Source of the DNA: Celeribacter baekdonensis
GTDB taxonomy: Bacteria > Pseudomonadota > Alphaproteobacteria > Rhodobacterales > Rhodobacteraceae
DNA length: 64,000 nt
Assembly: GCF_900102315.1 (NCBI RefSeq)
Contig: NZ_FNBL01000003.1
Span: forward strand, 186,001 to 250,000
Direction of reading: 5' to 3'
Shown here: positions 9,134 through 17,964 of the stretch, one piece after another
How positions within the stretch are numbered: the first letter of the stretch is position 1
Layout of the letters: every line of letters begins with the position of its first letter
Notes under the pieces: model-generated
Database searches by the model: none
Told to the model about the DNA's origin: nothing
The model's input: the letters and a program-made list of their open reading frames with translations, nothing else
Program-made: the position numbers and the translations under genes

Positions 9134-9594
9134 AATTCACCGACGACGACGGCAAGGTCTGGAACTTGGAAGCCACCAGCGGGGCGGGTGCTGCGCGGGA
9201 TCAGCATTACCGCGACCTTCTGCCAATCACCGACGAGGCCGTCGCCAATGGCGTGTTCCTGGCACCGCTGACCAACGAGCAATCAGTTGCTGTCATCGCC
9301 GCTGTGGTGGTGGAGGAGTTGATCGCCGAGGTGCGCTATCACGACGCCATGGCCGTTGCCGACACTCTGATCGAGCACTACCCAATGTTTGCTTACATCA
9401 TGGTCAAAAAAACAACGGCATCCTACCATCTGCTGCGCACGGAGTTTCACGAGAAATACCCCACGGCGCAGGACGTTCCAGAGGATCAGCGCCCCTATCT
9501 GGCCTACCTTGAACGGGTCAATCAGGGCATGTTTGACAAGGCGGAATCTTTGGGTTGGCGACCGCTGCAAAGATTGGGTAACGTCCTCCTGTAA
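9130..9594 (+). pseudogene. C-terminal fragment of a transglutaminase-like protein
   Basis: The 154-aa frame starts abruptly inside VKFTDDDGKVWNLEATSG, which looks like the catalytic Asp strand of a transglutaminase-like cysteine protease fold rather than an N-terminus. The catalytic Cys and His parts are not present upstream, where the other frame belongs to the ParB fragment. The rest is helical with RDQHYRDLLPITDEAVANGVF, then a TPR-like region. The GTG at 9130 has no ribosome site. I infer a truncated gene fused by deletion to the preceding remnant. The family assignment is tentative. Confidence 0.45.
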
Positions 9595-9617
9595 TTACAC
9601 GTTTTAGGGGAACAGGT

Positions 9618-10442
9618 ATGCTCCGAAATTTGAAACAGCTCGTTTTGACCACGCTTTTTGCGCTTTTTGCTTCGCAAGCGTCAGCGATGTTTATTCAGCC
9701 CGATTGGTTTGATCCAACACAGCCGGGTGTGGGAACGAATAGATACGCTTATTCACACAACGATCCAGTAAACATCACTGATCCGAATGGGAACTGCACC
9801 AACGACGCAACCTGTGAAGGGGAATGGGATGATCCCACGAAGACCGCCGACGATAGACAATCCGAAGACGGGGTGGCCGACGCTTCAACTTATGACGGAA
9901 GAGATACTTATATGCTCGACCCAAAAGAGCTTGGCCTTGATAGAATCCTAGATGTCGGAACTGCTATTCAAAAATACATTTCTAGCGGCAATCCAGCGTA
10001 TCAAAAAAGCGACCTGAAAAGAGCTATCGACCAAGCCATAGCGTCAGGAAAACCTGTTGAGTTTTCAGTGACAGGTTTGCCAATTTCAGTTTCTCCTCCT
10101 GAAAAATCCTTCACGGAAGCTGGGCGAATATACGGAGATTTTCAAGTTGATGTAATTGGTAACATCTCTGTTGACGGAAGCCGCAATTATTCAATCGATG
10201 GCGCGACAGCCACAGTAAATCAGAGCGAACAGTACAACTTTGATCGAGACGGTCGAAACCCAATCGTCAATTTTGCCATTGGTGTAGCTGCTGGTCGACC
10301 GAATATGAACGGCCAAAATGTACCAAGCCGTGCCCAATCTCGCACTGGAATTGACCCTCGCTACAACTCAACATATGGCGATGCCAACATAAACACTCAA
10401 ACTAACCGCACCTATAATTTTAGAGCGTGGGGGCGATACTAA
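9618..10442 (+). CDS. secreted orphan RHS-tip protein, putative toxin
   Basis: A 274-aa protein with a Sec signal (residues 1-23, ending ASQASA), then the end of an RHS-repeat core at about 28-58 (DWFDPTQPGVGTNRYAY, NDPVNITDPNG), then a ~215-residue variable tail. In RHS proteins this core end precedes a C-terminal toxin, so a signal peptide joined straight to core and tail gives a small exported effector. The tail (DFQVDVIGNISVDG, SEQYNF) is faintly like colicin-M-type lipid-II-cleaving toxins, but their aspartates are replaced (Glu204, Asn207), so its activity is unknown. AT-rich unlike its neighbours, with AGGGGAACAGGT before the ATG. It overlaps the next gene as TAATG. Confidence 0.65.
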   Translation: MLRNLKQLVLTTLFALFASQASAMFIQPDWFDPTQPGVGTNRYAYSHNDPVNITDPNGNCTNDATCEGEWDDPTKTADDRQSEDGVADASTYDGRDTYMLDPKELGLDRILDVGTAIQKYISSGNPAYQKSDLKRAIDQAIASGKPVEFSVTGLPISVSPPEKSFTEAGRIYGDFQVDVIGNISVDGSRNYSIDGATATVNQSEQYNFDRDGRNPIVNFAIGVAAGRPNMNGQNVPSRAQSRTGIDPRYNSTYGDANINTQTNRTYNFRAWGRY

Positions 10443-10921
10443 TGAGGCTTCGTCGCTCTGTCATACTATTTTTTACACTGGTAATTATTGGAGTTTTTGC
10501 CGCACCTTCACTCTGGAACTTGTATCTGTGGGCAGGATTTCCAGATTCATCTGTTGAGCGTGTTCAGTTTTTGCAGACAAAGTACGGCACAGGAAGAGAA
10601 TGTAGCAGTTCGCATATTGGTGCAGTACCACCTAGCGCCAACGACGTGAAAGCCTGCTTTGCAAGCGCATCACAAGAACGTGTTTTTTTGGACGACGAGC
10701 GTGCAGGACGGGAATCCATTACGATAACCTACAGATGTGACGGAAACGGCTTCTCAGGCGAAATAGTGTACATGTTTTATTCAACCAATGAACGATACAT
10801 GTGCTCATATAAAACAGCAGAAAACTGGGAAGATATTCCACAGTATCAGACTGGTGACATCGCAGGTTTCTCACCTGAACCGAGTCATCTAACAAAACTA
10901 CTTATCCGCATATTTCGATAA
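10442..10921 (+). CDS. membrane-anchored periplasmic protein, putative immunity protein
   Basis: A 159-aa protein with a basic N-terminus (MRLRR), one membrane segment at about 7-31 and a ~125-residue extracytoplasmic domain holding four cysteines (54, 72, 99, 121), which could form two disulfides. Its ATG overlaps the stop of the RHS-tip gene, the arrangement of toxin-immunity pairs. A periplasmic anchored immunity protein is what is known for colicin M (Cmi), so the topology fits a toxin acting in the periplasm. No family is recognised. Base composition is AT-rich like the preceding gene, implying joint acquisition. Confidence 0.55.
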   Translation: MRLRRSVILFFTLVIIGVFAAPSLWNLYLWAGFPDSSVERVQFLQTKYGTGRECSSSHIGAVPPSANDVKACFASASQERVFLDDERAGRESITITYRCDGNGFSGEIVYMFYSTNERYMCSYKTAENWEDIPQYQTGDIAGFSPEPSHLTKLLIRIFR

Positions 10922-10999
10922 AGCATCGTCTTGAAACGGAACGATTTTGCAACGTTTTCTGTAGGGGCAGGAAAGCCACATCTCTGCGCCGCCCAACAT

Positions 11000-11443
11000 T
11001 CACCTACCTCCCAACACGCGGCCCCAAAAGCCCCGCCGCGCTGACGTTTCCGCTTTATCACGTTGATCTGTCAAAAGCGCGTTCAGGCGCACCCGCTCAG
11101 CCTCCGCTCCGTTCAGACGGGAGCGCAAATCCTCGATCTGATCAACGAGCTGACCGCGCTCCCGGTCACGCTCGACGGTCATGGCGTCGATCTGCTCTCT
11201 GAGCATCTTAACTTCGACGCCCAAGGAGCTGTTTTCATGCGTTTCCTCCGGGGTTTCCGATTGGTTTTCATGACTGTTCGGAAACGGGTTCGCAGACATC
11301 CACCTAGAAAGCTCTGACGGATCAATCTGCCAGCGCCCCTTGTCGTCCTTCTCCGCAGAGATACCCCCTGAATTAAGGGCTTTTGACAGCGTTCCCTTTG
11401 AACGCTTCGCGGTTTTCGCCGCCTGTCCGAATGTCAGTTTCAT
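11000..11443 (-). CDS. plasmid-type HTH and coiled-coil DNA-binding protein
   Basis: 147 aa. Residues 1-50 form a MerR-like or excisionase-like helix-turn-helix (MKLTFGQAAKTAKRSKGTL, then DDKGRWQIDPSELSRW). A linker follows, then a heptad-rich coiled coil at about 78-128 (VKMLREQIDAMTVERDRERG) and the ending RRGFWGRVLGGR. This architecture is common near replication or partition genes of proteobacterial plasmids, although its job is not established. It closes the accessory island and has an AGGCGGAAA ribosome site. It may be a relic of an integrated plasmid together with the MobV remnant. Confidence 0.7.
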   Translation of the reverse strand: MKLTFGQAAKTAKRSKGTLSKALNSGGISAEKDDKGRWQIDPSELSRWMSANPFPNSHENQSETPEETHENSSLGVEVKMLREQIDAMTVERDRERGQLVDQIEDLRSRLNGAEAERVRLNALLTDQRDKAETSARRGFWGRVLGGR

Positions 11444-11589
11444 GGTGTTTCCGCCTGTATTTCACGGGGGTTCCCGCCCACCCCAGCGCCCAGGACGATG
11501 TCTGAGGGCTCTTCAGGTATCCTGTTTCCCTCATCGCCGACGAGGCCAAGCGTTATCCCTGACGTCAGAGCGTCGGTGGCAAGGCTGTG

Positions 11590-14037
11590 TCAGGATTTTT
11601 TCTTCATCGCGTCCAACAAGGCGGCTCCAAGGGCGCTGTTGCCGCTTGGGTTTGGAGCGCGGTTCTGTGGCGCGGGGCCTTTTTTGTGATCCTTGGAGCC
11701 GCCCGGTTTTCCACCCGCTTTGCCTGATGGTGCGCCCTGCGGTTTGGCGGCAAATTTCCCGCGCGCGGTGGGCGCATCGCTTCGGCGGCCATCGGCGGGG
11801 TCAGTCCCGTCTTTGCGCATCGTCAGCCCGATCCGTTTGCGCGCGATGTCGACCTCAGTCACCCGCACCCGCACCACATCCCCGGCTTTCACCACCTCAT
11901 GTGGGTCTTTCACGAACCGATCCGCCAGTTGACTGACATGCACCAACCCGTCTTGGTGTACGCCGATGTCAACGAAGGCGCCAAAAGCCGCCACATTGGT
12001 CACCGTACCCTCAAGGCTCATCCCCGGTTTCAGGTCCTTGATGTCCTCAACCCCGTCGGTGAAGCTCGCGGTTTTGAACTCTGGCCGCGGATCACGGCCC
12101 GGTTTTTCCAGCTCGGTGAAAATGTCGCGCACGGTCGGCAGGCCGAAATCGCCGGTGACAAACTCCTCGGCGCGCAGGCCTTTGAGGGCGGCGGTCTGAC
12201 CCATAATGTCGCGAATGTCACGACCACAGGCTGACACGATTTTGCGCGCCACATCATAGGCTTCGGGGTGCACAGAGGAGGCGTCCAAAGGCTCCGCCCC
12301 ATCCCGAATGCGCAAGAATCCGGCGCATTGTTCAAAGGCTTTTGGCCCCAAACCGGCAACTTTCAAAAGCGCCTTGCGTGACGGAAACGCCCCATGTTGG
12401 TCGCGATGCACGACGATGGCATGAGCCAAAGACGGACCAAGCCCCGCGACCTGCGCCAACAGCGGTGCCGAGGCCATGTTGAGGTCCACGCCCACCGCGT
12501 TCACCGCGTCTTCGACCACCGCATCGAGCGCCTGCGACAACCGCCGTTGGTCAACGTCATGTTGATACTGGCCGACGCCGATGGATTGCGGCGTGATCTT
12601 GACCAATTCGGCCAATGGGTCCTGAAGACGCCGCGCAATCGAGACCGCGCCGCGCAGGCTCACGTCCAGATCGGGGAATTCCTGTGCGGCCAATTCGGAG
12701 GCCGAATAGACCGACGCGCCCGCTTCGGACACGATGACTTTGGTCGGCGCTTTGACGCCCTGCGGCAGGCGTTTGAGCGTGTCTGCCACAAGCCGCTCGG
12801 TCTCCCGGCTGGCAGTGCCATTGCCGATGGCGATCAGGGCGATGTTGTGCCGTCCGATCAGCTCGATGAGCTTGGCCTCTGCGCCGCGCACATCCATTTT
12901 GGGCTGAAACGGATAGATCGTTGCTGTGTCCAAAACCTTGCCCGTGGCGTCCACAACGGCGGCTTTCACGCCGGTGCGAATGCCCGGATCAAGGCCCAGC
13001 GTGGCCTTGGCTCCCGCCGGAGCGGCCAAGAGCAAATCTTTGAGATTGCGGGAAAAGACGTTGATCGCCTCGTCATGGGCGCGCTGACGCAACTCGCCCA
13101 ACAGGTCGATATAAAGCGAGATCGAAAACTTCACCCGCCACGCCCAACGCGCCACGCCGCGCAGCCACTCATCGCCGGGCAACTGCCCCTCTGTGGCCAA
13201 AGCCGCACCGATCATGGCGATGGCGCGCGGTTCACCCTCGTCAGAATCGGGGGCGATTTCCATCGTCACGATGTCTTCTTTCGCGGCGCGCAGGATCGCC
13301 AAAGCGCGGTGGGACGGAATATCCGACCAGCGTTCGCGGTGATCAAAATAATCGGAAAACTTCGCGCCCTCCTGGTCCTTGCCAGCAATGAGTTTGGCGG
13401 TGACAAAGGCTTCGCGCCGCATGAAATCACGCAGCTTGCCCAAAAGATCGGCGCGTTCCGACAGTTCCTCGGTCAGGATGTCGCGCGCGCCGTTGAGTGC
13501 GTCTTTGACGGTGGGCACGGCCTCTGAAACGTAGGCTTCGGCCAAGGTTTCGGGTTGGGCCGCCCGGTTGGCATCAATCGCGCGCAGCAATGGCTCCAAG
13601 CCGTTTTCACGCGCGATCATCGCCTTGGTTCGGCGTTTGGGTTTGTAGGGCAGGTAAATGTCCTCAAGCGTCGATTTGCTTTCGGCCCCGGCAATGGATT
13701 TTGCCAGATCGGCGGTCAATTTTCCCTGTTCGGAAATGGATTTGAGAATGGTCGCACGGCGTGATTCCAGATCGCGCAAATAGGTCAGCCGATCGGACAA
13801 CATCCGCAATTGCGTGTCATCCAAGCCGCCCGTGGCCTCTTTGCGGTAGCGCGCGACAAAGGGCACGGTCGCGCCGCCGTCCAAAAGATCGACCGCCGCG
13901 CTGACTTGTGACGGGGCGGCGGAAATTTCGGTGGCGATGGTGCGCGCGATGCGGGCGGCGATTGCGGCAGGTGAGGCGGCTGGTGCGGCGGTGGCGTGAT
14001 CCAAAACAGGCTCCATGTCTAACAGAACCGCAGTCAT
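11590..14037 (-). CDS. tex: Tex, S1-domain transcription accessory protein
   Basis: A ~815-aa cytoplasmic RNA-binding protein linked to transcription and RNA quality control. Domains in order: helical N-terminal Tex region ([21 protein letters not shown]), YqgF/RNase-H-like domain ([18 protein letters not shown]), helix-hairpin-helix repeats ([17 protein letters not shown]), and an S1 domain near 665-735 ([20 protein letters not shown]). A Lys/Gly/Pro-rich tail follows. The ATG at 14037 is one of two near starts (the other at 14016). An upstream extension is unlikely because it lacks family character. This is a core gene marking the right end of the island. Confidence 0.95.
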   Translation of the reverse strand: MTAVLLDMEPVLDHATAAPAASPAAIAARIARTIATEISAAPSQVSAAVDLLDGGATVPFVARYRKEATGGLDDTQLRMLSDRLTYLRDLESRRATILKSISEQGKLTADLAKSIAGAESKSTLEDIYLPYKPKRRTKAMIARENGLEPLLRAIDANRAAQPETLAEAYVSEAVPTVKDALNGARDILTEELSERADLLGKLRDFMRREAFVTAKLIAGKDQEGAKFSDYFDHRERWSDIPSHRALAILRAAKEDIVTMEIAPDSDEGEPRAIAMIGAALATEGQLPGDEWLRGVARWAWRVKFSISLYIDLLGELRQRAHDEAINVFSRNLKDLLLAAPAGAKATLGLDPGIRTGVKAAVVDATGKVLDTATIYPFQPKMDVRGAEAKLIELIGRHNIALIAIGNGTASRETERLVADTLKRLPQGVKAPTKVIVSEAGASVYSASELAAQEFPDLDVSLRGAVSIARRLQDPLAELVKITPQSIGVGQYQHDVDQRRLSQALDAVVEDAVNAVGVDLNMASAPLLAQVAGLGPSLAHAIVVHRDQHGAFPSRKALLKVAGLGPKAFEQCAGFLRIRDGAEPLDASSVHPEAYDVARKIVSACGRDIRDIMGQTAALKGLRAEEFVTGDFGLPTVRDIFTELEKPGRDPRPEFKTASFTDGVEDIKDLKPGMSLEGTVTNVAAFGAFVDIGVHQDGLVHVSQLADRFVKDPHEVVKAGDVVRVRVTEVDIARKRIGLTMRKDGTDPADGRRSDAPTARGKFAAKPQGAPSGKAGGKPGGSKDHKKGPAPQNRAPNPSGNSALGAALLDAMKKKS

Positions 14038-14154
14038 ACCTGCCCTGTCCGGCGAGGCCAAGTCACAAGCCGCGTGGGCCAAGTGAAAACACCTGTTGGG
14101 GCGGTCCAACCGAGGCCTGCCCGATTGGACCCGTAGGCGTGTCGCTCAAAGACC

Positions 14155-15207
14155 TCAGGCCGGTTGATCCGCGTCCAGCAATTCATTGGCGCGGGCCAAA
14201 ATTGCCGTGCCATCAAGGCCGCGATCATTGAGCTTGTCGATCCAGGCTTGGTGCACCGGCTGCGCGATTTCGCGCCACGCCGAGATTTCTTCGGCCGCGA
14301 TCTCACCGATGGTGTTGCCCTCTTTGATCACCACCTCTTTGCCCATCTGTTCAAACGTATCAAACTGGCGGCCAATGCGTTGTGACAGGCCAATGCCAGA
14401 GTGATCGTCGATCACTTTGCGCAGATCGTCCGAGAGGCCCTCATAGGCGCGTTGGTTCATCAGCATCGAGAAGGTGTTGGCGTAAAGCCCACGCGACGCG
14501 GGGGCAGGGGCGGAGGAGAATTTGGTCAGCTCTTGCAGTTTGAACGCGGGCACCACCTCATAGGGCAGGCAACAGCCGTCGATCACCCCATTTGAGAGCC
14601 CAACAACCATTTCGGTCACCGGGAAAAACACCGTCTCAGCCCCCATCAGTTCAAGCAGCTTGCCCGTCGCCTGATTGGGCGCGCGCAATTTGAGGCCTCT
14701 GAGGTCCTCGGCGGTGTGAATAAGCCCCTCGCGGGTGTGGAATTTGCCGCCGTCATGGGTGTGAAACCCAAGCGTTTTGGTGCCCGGATATTCATCTTGG
14801 CCAAACTCATCCATCAGCTTGTGCATGACAACAGAGGTTTTTTCGGCATTGGTGACCATGAAGGGCAGCGCCAGCGTTTCGGCCACCGGGAAGCGATCCG
14901 GCGAATACACCGGAAGGGTCCAACTGATGTCGCAAATGCCCTGACGGACCTGATCGGGCAACTGGCCGGGCTTGCCGCCAAGTTGCATCGACGGGAACAG
15001 TTGAATGTCAATCGCGCCCTCGGACGCGGTGCGGATTTCCTCGATCCATGGCTCAAAAAACTGCGTGTTCATCGTCGCCGGCGCGGGCAACATCGAATGC
15101 AGTTTCAACGTGACTTCGGCGGCATTGGCGCGTTTTAAAAACGCCGGGGTGGCCAGAGCCGCCCCCATGCTCGCCAAAACCGTGCGGCGGGTGAATGATG
15201 TGGTCAT
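14155..15207 (-). CDS. TRAP transporter solute-binding protein (DctP family)
   Basis: A 350-aa exported binding protein with a Tat-like leader (TRRTVLASMGAALATPAF, cleavage near ANA-AE). The mature part has the DctP-fold features: the segment QLGGKPGQLPDQVRQGICDI and later VVGLSNGVIDG and KVIDDHSGIGLSQR. It would deliver an organic acid to a TRAP permease, but no DctQ or DctM gene is nearby, so it is an orphan here. It is followed downstream by tex and preceded by the P450 ferredoxin on the same strand, which suggests an aromatic acid ligand. The ligand cannot be read from sequence. Confidence 0.88.
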   Translation of the reverse strand: MTTSFTRRTVLASMGAALATPAFLKRANAAEVTLKLHSMLPAPATMNTQFFEPWIEEIRTASEGAIDIQLFPSMQLGGKPGQLPDQVRQGICDISWTLPVYSPDRFPVAETLALPFMVTNAEKTSVVMHKLMDEFGQDEYPGTKTLGFHTHDGGKFHTREGLIHTAEDLRGLKLRAPNQATGKLLELMGAETVFFPVTEMVVGLSNGVIDGCCLPYEVVPAFKLQELTKFSSAPAPASRGLYANTFSMLMNQRAYEGLSDDLRKVIDDHSGIGLSQRIGRQFDTFEQMGKEVVIKEGNTIGEIAAEEISAWREIAQPVHQAWIDKLNDRGLDGTAILARANELLDADQPA

Positions 15208-15317
15208 GTGGGTCTCCTCCCTTGGGGTCCGACGGCGTTGCGCCGGTCATGCGTTGGTGCGCTTAAATCTGGGCCTGTGTTTTGCCACCTCCTCCTGCGG
15301 CAAAGGGGCCGTTTCGG

Positions 15318-15632
15318 TCAGTCTACGGCCACGGGCAAATGCACCACCAGCCCGTCCAAATCCTCCGTCACTTTGATCTGACAGCTCAACCGCGAGCTGG
15401 GCCGCACCTCGTCTTCGGCACAGTCCAACAAATCCTCTTCGCCTTGGCTCGCCTGCCCAGTACGCGCGTCTTCAACGTAACAATGGCACGTCGCACACAT
15501 CATCGCGCCGCCGCATTCGGCGAAAATGCCGTCGATGCTATGGGCCAGCGCCGTTTGCATCACGCTGTCTCCGACACGTGCGCTGACGGTCTGGCTGCGG
15601 CCATCGGGTTGGACGAATGTGATTTTCGTCAT
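15318..15632 (-). CDS. 2Fe-2S ferredoxin, putidaredoxin/adrenodoxin type
   Basis: A 104-aa ferredoxin with cluster cysteines Cys40, Cys46, Cys49 and Cys84 in the CX5CX2CX34C spacing of ferredoxins that feed class I bacterial P450s. It lies 60 bases downstream of the P450 gene on the same strand, so it is the likely direct electron donor. No dedicated ferredoxin reductase is adjacent. A housekeeping reductase or the one at 47.2 kb would have to reduce it. The short gap between them contains a small direct repeat of ATTCAGGCCAA near 15662-15700. Confidence 0.92.
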   Translation of the reverse strand: MTKITFVQPDGRSQTVSARVGDSVMQTALAHSIDGIFAECGGAMMCATCHCYVEDARTGQASQGEEDLLDCAEDEVRPSSRLSCQIKVTEDLDGLVVHLPVAVD

Positions 15633-15692
15633 GGTTTAGTCCTTATTCTATGCGTCATTTTGATTCAGGCCAATTGGTTCAGGCCAATTGAT

Positions 15693-16868
15693 TCAGGCCA
15701 AGGTGATCGGCAGGTTCAGCGGGCCACGAAAGCCAAAGCCACTCCAAATCACCTCATGGGGATCGGTCAGGGCCATGTTGGGAAAGCGCTCAAACAAAAG
15801 CGGCAACATGATCTGCCCAAGCGTGCGCCGCGCGACCTGCGCCCCGGCGCAATGATGCGGGCCGCTGCCAAAGGCCTGATGCGGATGTTTGTCGCGAAAC
15901 ACGTTGAACGCCTCGCCATCGGCATAGACCGCCTCATCGCGGTTGGCGGAGGCTTGAATGGTCATCACCGTCTCGTTTGGACCGATCACATGATCGCCGA
16001 TCTGCACCTCTTGCGTGGTGCGCCGCCCCGACACCTGAATGGGGGCCACCCAGCGCACGCCTTCCTCGAATGCGTCAAGCCAGGCGTCTTGGCGTTTGAC
16101 CTCGTCGAGTTGCTCAGGGTTGGTCAACAGCCCGTAGAGAATGGTTGCCAAAGCATCACGCGGTTCGTTGATGCCGCCGCCAATGGCGATTTTGATATTG
16201 GCATACATCTGACGGATCGGGATCGGCGTTTTCGCATTCAACATGACGGAAAAGGCCGAATTGTTTGGCTCCGCGATGTGACGGGGCATGACCTGTTCAA
16301 ACAGCGCGTTCATTTCGGCATTGGCCGCGTCGGAGAGTGCAAAAAGTTCAGGGTCATTGCCAAAATTACCCGCCCCGTCGATCAGGCGCTGGGACCAGCG
16401 TTGCATCTGTTCGTCAGTGGCCTCTTCCAACCCCAACATATGCGCCAGAATGCGCGCGGCGATCGGGCCGCAGAGGTCGGAAAACAGGTCCACCGTCTCA
16501 CCTTTGGGCAGGCGCGACACATAATCTTCGGCCAGTTTTGTATAGAGATCGGCCCAGTCCGTACGGATCACTTTCGGCGAAAAGGCGGGCTGCATCGCCA
16601 TGCGTTCGGCCCGGTGTTCGTCGCCGTCTTTGCGCATCAATGTATGCGCCTGAAACGCTGGTTTCATCGGCGTCATCGGATCATCAGAGCTAAAAATCTC
16701 CGGGTTTTCCTTGATCCATTTGGTATGCTCAAACCGGGTGACGAAAATCCGATTGGTCTGCGCCACGCGCACCACCGGCGTCTGGGCGCGCATCTGGCGA
16801 TAGATCGGGTATGGATCTCTGGTGAGATCGGCCAATGTGACCGTCTCATTCACGGGAATGTCCAACAT
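15693..16868 (-). CDS. cytochrome P450 monooxygenase
   Basis: A soluble 391-aa bacterial P450. The haem-binding loop FGSGPHHCAGAQ places the axial thiolate at Cys340, and a K-helix ExxR is visible in EEGVRW. The I-helix reads GGGINEPRDA: the usual acid is Glu but the following Thr is Pro, an atypical proton-delivery pair. The start at 16868 follows GGGAGGAGATC, which rules out the extension six codons upstream. With its ferredoxin and LysR neighbour it likely hydroxylates or O-demethylates an aromatic compound handled by the locus at 19.8-27 kb. Substrate is inferred from context only. Confidence 0.93.
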   Translation of the reverse strand: MLDIPVNETVTLADLTRDPYPIYRQMRAQTPVVRVAQTNRIFVTRFEHTKWIKENPEIFSSDDPMTPMKPAFQAHTLMRKDGDEHRAERMAMQPAFSPKVIRTDWADLYTKLAEDYVSRLPKGETVDLFSDLCGPIAARILAHMLGLEEATDEQMQRWSQRLIDGAGNFGNDPELFALSDAANAEMNALFEQVMPRHIAEPNNSAFSVMLNAKTPIPIRQMYANIKIAIGGGINEPRDALATILYGLLTNPEQLDEVKRQDAWLDAFEEGVRWVAPIQVSGRRTTQEVQIGDHVIGPNETVMTIQASANRDEAVYADGEAFNVFRDKHPHQAFGSGPHHCAGAQVARRTLGQIMLPLLFERFPNMALTDPHEVIWSGFGFRGPLNLPITLA

Positions 16869-16952
16869 CAACAGATCTCCTCCCAAAGCTGTGATCCTGT
16901 CAGGTAAACAGGGCAGAGTTCATCAATCAATGCGATCCATTTGATTTCACAT

Positions 16953-16967
16953 ATCTATCAAATAGAT
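16953..16967. promoter_or_regulatory. candidate LysR operator between P450 and lysR
   Basis: ATCTATCAAATAGAT is a perfect 6-3-6 inverted repeat containing the T-N11-A pattern typical of LysR-family sites. It lies 85 bases upstream of the P450 start and 38 bases upstream of the lysR start, suited to control of both divergent genes. Confidence 0.5.
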
Positions 16968-17004
16968 TTATAAGGCGACCAACCGAAGCCAAAAGGAGCG
17001 GGAC

Positions 17005-17919
17005 ATGATCAAACCAGTAAGCAAACCCGCCGACATTCTGGCCACGGATTTTCGCGCGCTTGATATGTTGATCCGGGTCTACCGGTTTGGCTCATTCACG
17101 CGCGCCGCCGAAGATCTTGAAATGAATCAATCGGTTGTCAGCTATACCATCGACAAGCTTAGGGCCGTGTTCGACGACCCGCTGTTCGTCCGCGAGGCGC
17201 GTCGGTTGATCGCGACCCAGCGCTGCGAAGAGGTGGTGGCGGAAGCGGGTCAGTTGTTGGAACGCTTTTCTCAACTGACCACCAGCCGCGATTTTGATCC
17301 GAAAGAAAGCACACAGACGGTGACCATCGCCTGCAACTACTATGAGCGCGAGTTGATCATCCCGCTTCTGGCCCATCTGATCCGGGCCGAAGCGCCGAAC
17401 CTCAAAATCGAAATCGTCGATTCCTCTTATCTCGGCCATGATAAACTGTTGCGGATGGAGGCGGATTTGCTGATCGGTCCCTTCGTCCAACTCGGGGCTG
17501 CGTTTTATACGCGCACGCTCTATGAGGACCATTATGTCTGCATGATGGACCCGGCCCATGCCAAAGCCAAAACGGCGCTGACGATGGAGGATTATCTGGC
17601 CCTCGATCATGTCTACATCACCTACGGCGGCAAATGGAAATCGGGCTATATGCAGACCTTGGAACAAGAGGGCCATGAGATTTCCATCGCAATGCGCACG
17701 CCCAGCCCGGCGGGCATCCAAAGCCTGATCAAAGGCACCGGACTTGTCGCCACGGTGCCCGAACGCCTGTCACGCAAACTTGGGGCGGGGCTTTTTATAA
17801 CGGACTGTCCAGTGCCAACGGCTGTGCAGATTCAAATGGTTTGGACCGCGCGCACCCACGCCTCGCGGATGCACAAATGGCTGCGCGATCTGGTGGTGCA
17901 AAGCGCGCGCGGGATGTAG
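17005..17919 (+). CDS. LysR-family transcriptional regulator
   Basis: A 304-aa regulator with the winged helix-turn-helix at about residues 17-75 (FRALDMLIRVYRFGSFTRAA, then NQSVVSYTIDKLR and DPLFVREARR) and a periplasmic-binding-like effector domain. It is divergent from the P450-ferredoxin genes, with a T-N11-A palindrome between them, so local control of the P450 by a pathway intermediate is the simplest reading. The sequence resembles the NodD/PcpR-like branch that responds to aromatic ligands, but that placement is tentative. Ribosome site AAAGGAGCGGGAC. Confidence 0.9.
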   Translation: MIKPVSKPADILATDFRALDMLIRVYRFGSFTRAAEDLEMNQSVVSYTIDKLRAVFDDPLFVREARRLIATQRCEEVVAEAGQLLERFSQLTTSRDFDPKESTQTVTIACNYYERELIIPLLAHLIRAEAPNLKIEIVDSSYLGHDKLLRMEADLLIGPFVQLGAAFYTRTLYEDHYVCMMDPAHAKAKTALTMEDYLALDHVYITYGGKWKSGYMQTLEQEGHEISIAMRTPSPAGIQSLIKGTGLVATVPERLSRKLGAGLFITDCPVPTAVQIQMVWTARTHASRMHKWLRDLVVQSARGM

Positions 17920-17928
17920 CCGCGCACC

Positions 17929-17964
17929 GTGTCATGCCGTGTCATGCCGTGTCATGCCGTGTCA
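17929..17964. repeat. tandem 10-bp repeats between convergent genes
   Basis: GTCATGCCGT occurs three times in tandem (17931-17960), flanked by partial copies, in the short space between the convergent lysR and sensor gene. The last unit overlaps the stop of the latter. It may vary in copy number by slippage. No further role is apparent. Confidence 0.8.

Larger units (their letters stand above)
4591..11500. mobile_element. decayed accessory island adjoining tRNA-Ser
   Basis: Between the tRNA and tex lie a MobV relaxase remnant, DUF927, DUF6362, ParB-like and transglutaminase-like genes with frameshifts or truncations, an AT-rich RHS-tip/immunity pair and a plasmid-type HTH protein. This mix of plasmid, phage and toxin parts contrasts with the intact metabolic operons on both sides. 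No integrase or transposase was found, and I saw no second copy of the tRNA 3' end, so the right boundary near 11.5 kb is set only by the start of core gene tex. It may be several nested insertions rather than one element. Confidence 0.65.

Noticed and set aside
4560-11590. search for a direct repeat of the tRNA-Ser 3' end as an attR
   Set aside because: No second copy of the T-loop/acceptor segment was seen, so no attachment-site pair can be claimed.
12394-13527. 377-codon open frame on the plus strand opposite tex
   Set aside because: High-GC antisense shadow of tex. It has no ribosome site or family features, and its residues are rich in Arg, His and Gln as expected for a shadow.
15282-16907. 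541-codon plus-strand frame opposite the P450 and ferredoxin
   Set aside because: It spans two clearly real minus-strand genes and their gap, with no recognisable domain.
17929-17964. tandem repeats as a CRISPR-like array
   Set aside because: Units are 10 bases and contiguous without spacers, and no cas genes are present anywhere in the window.
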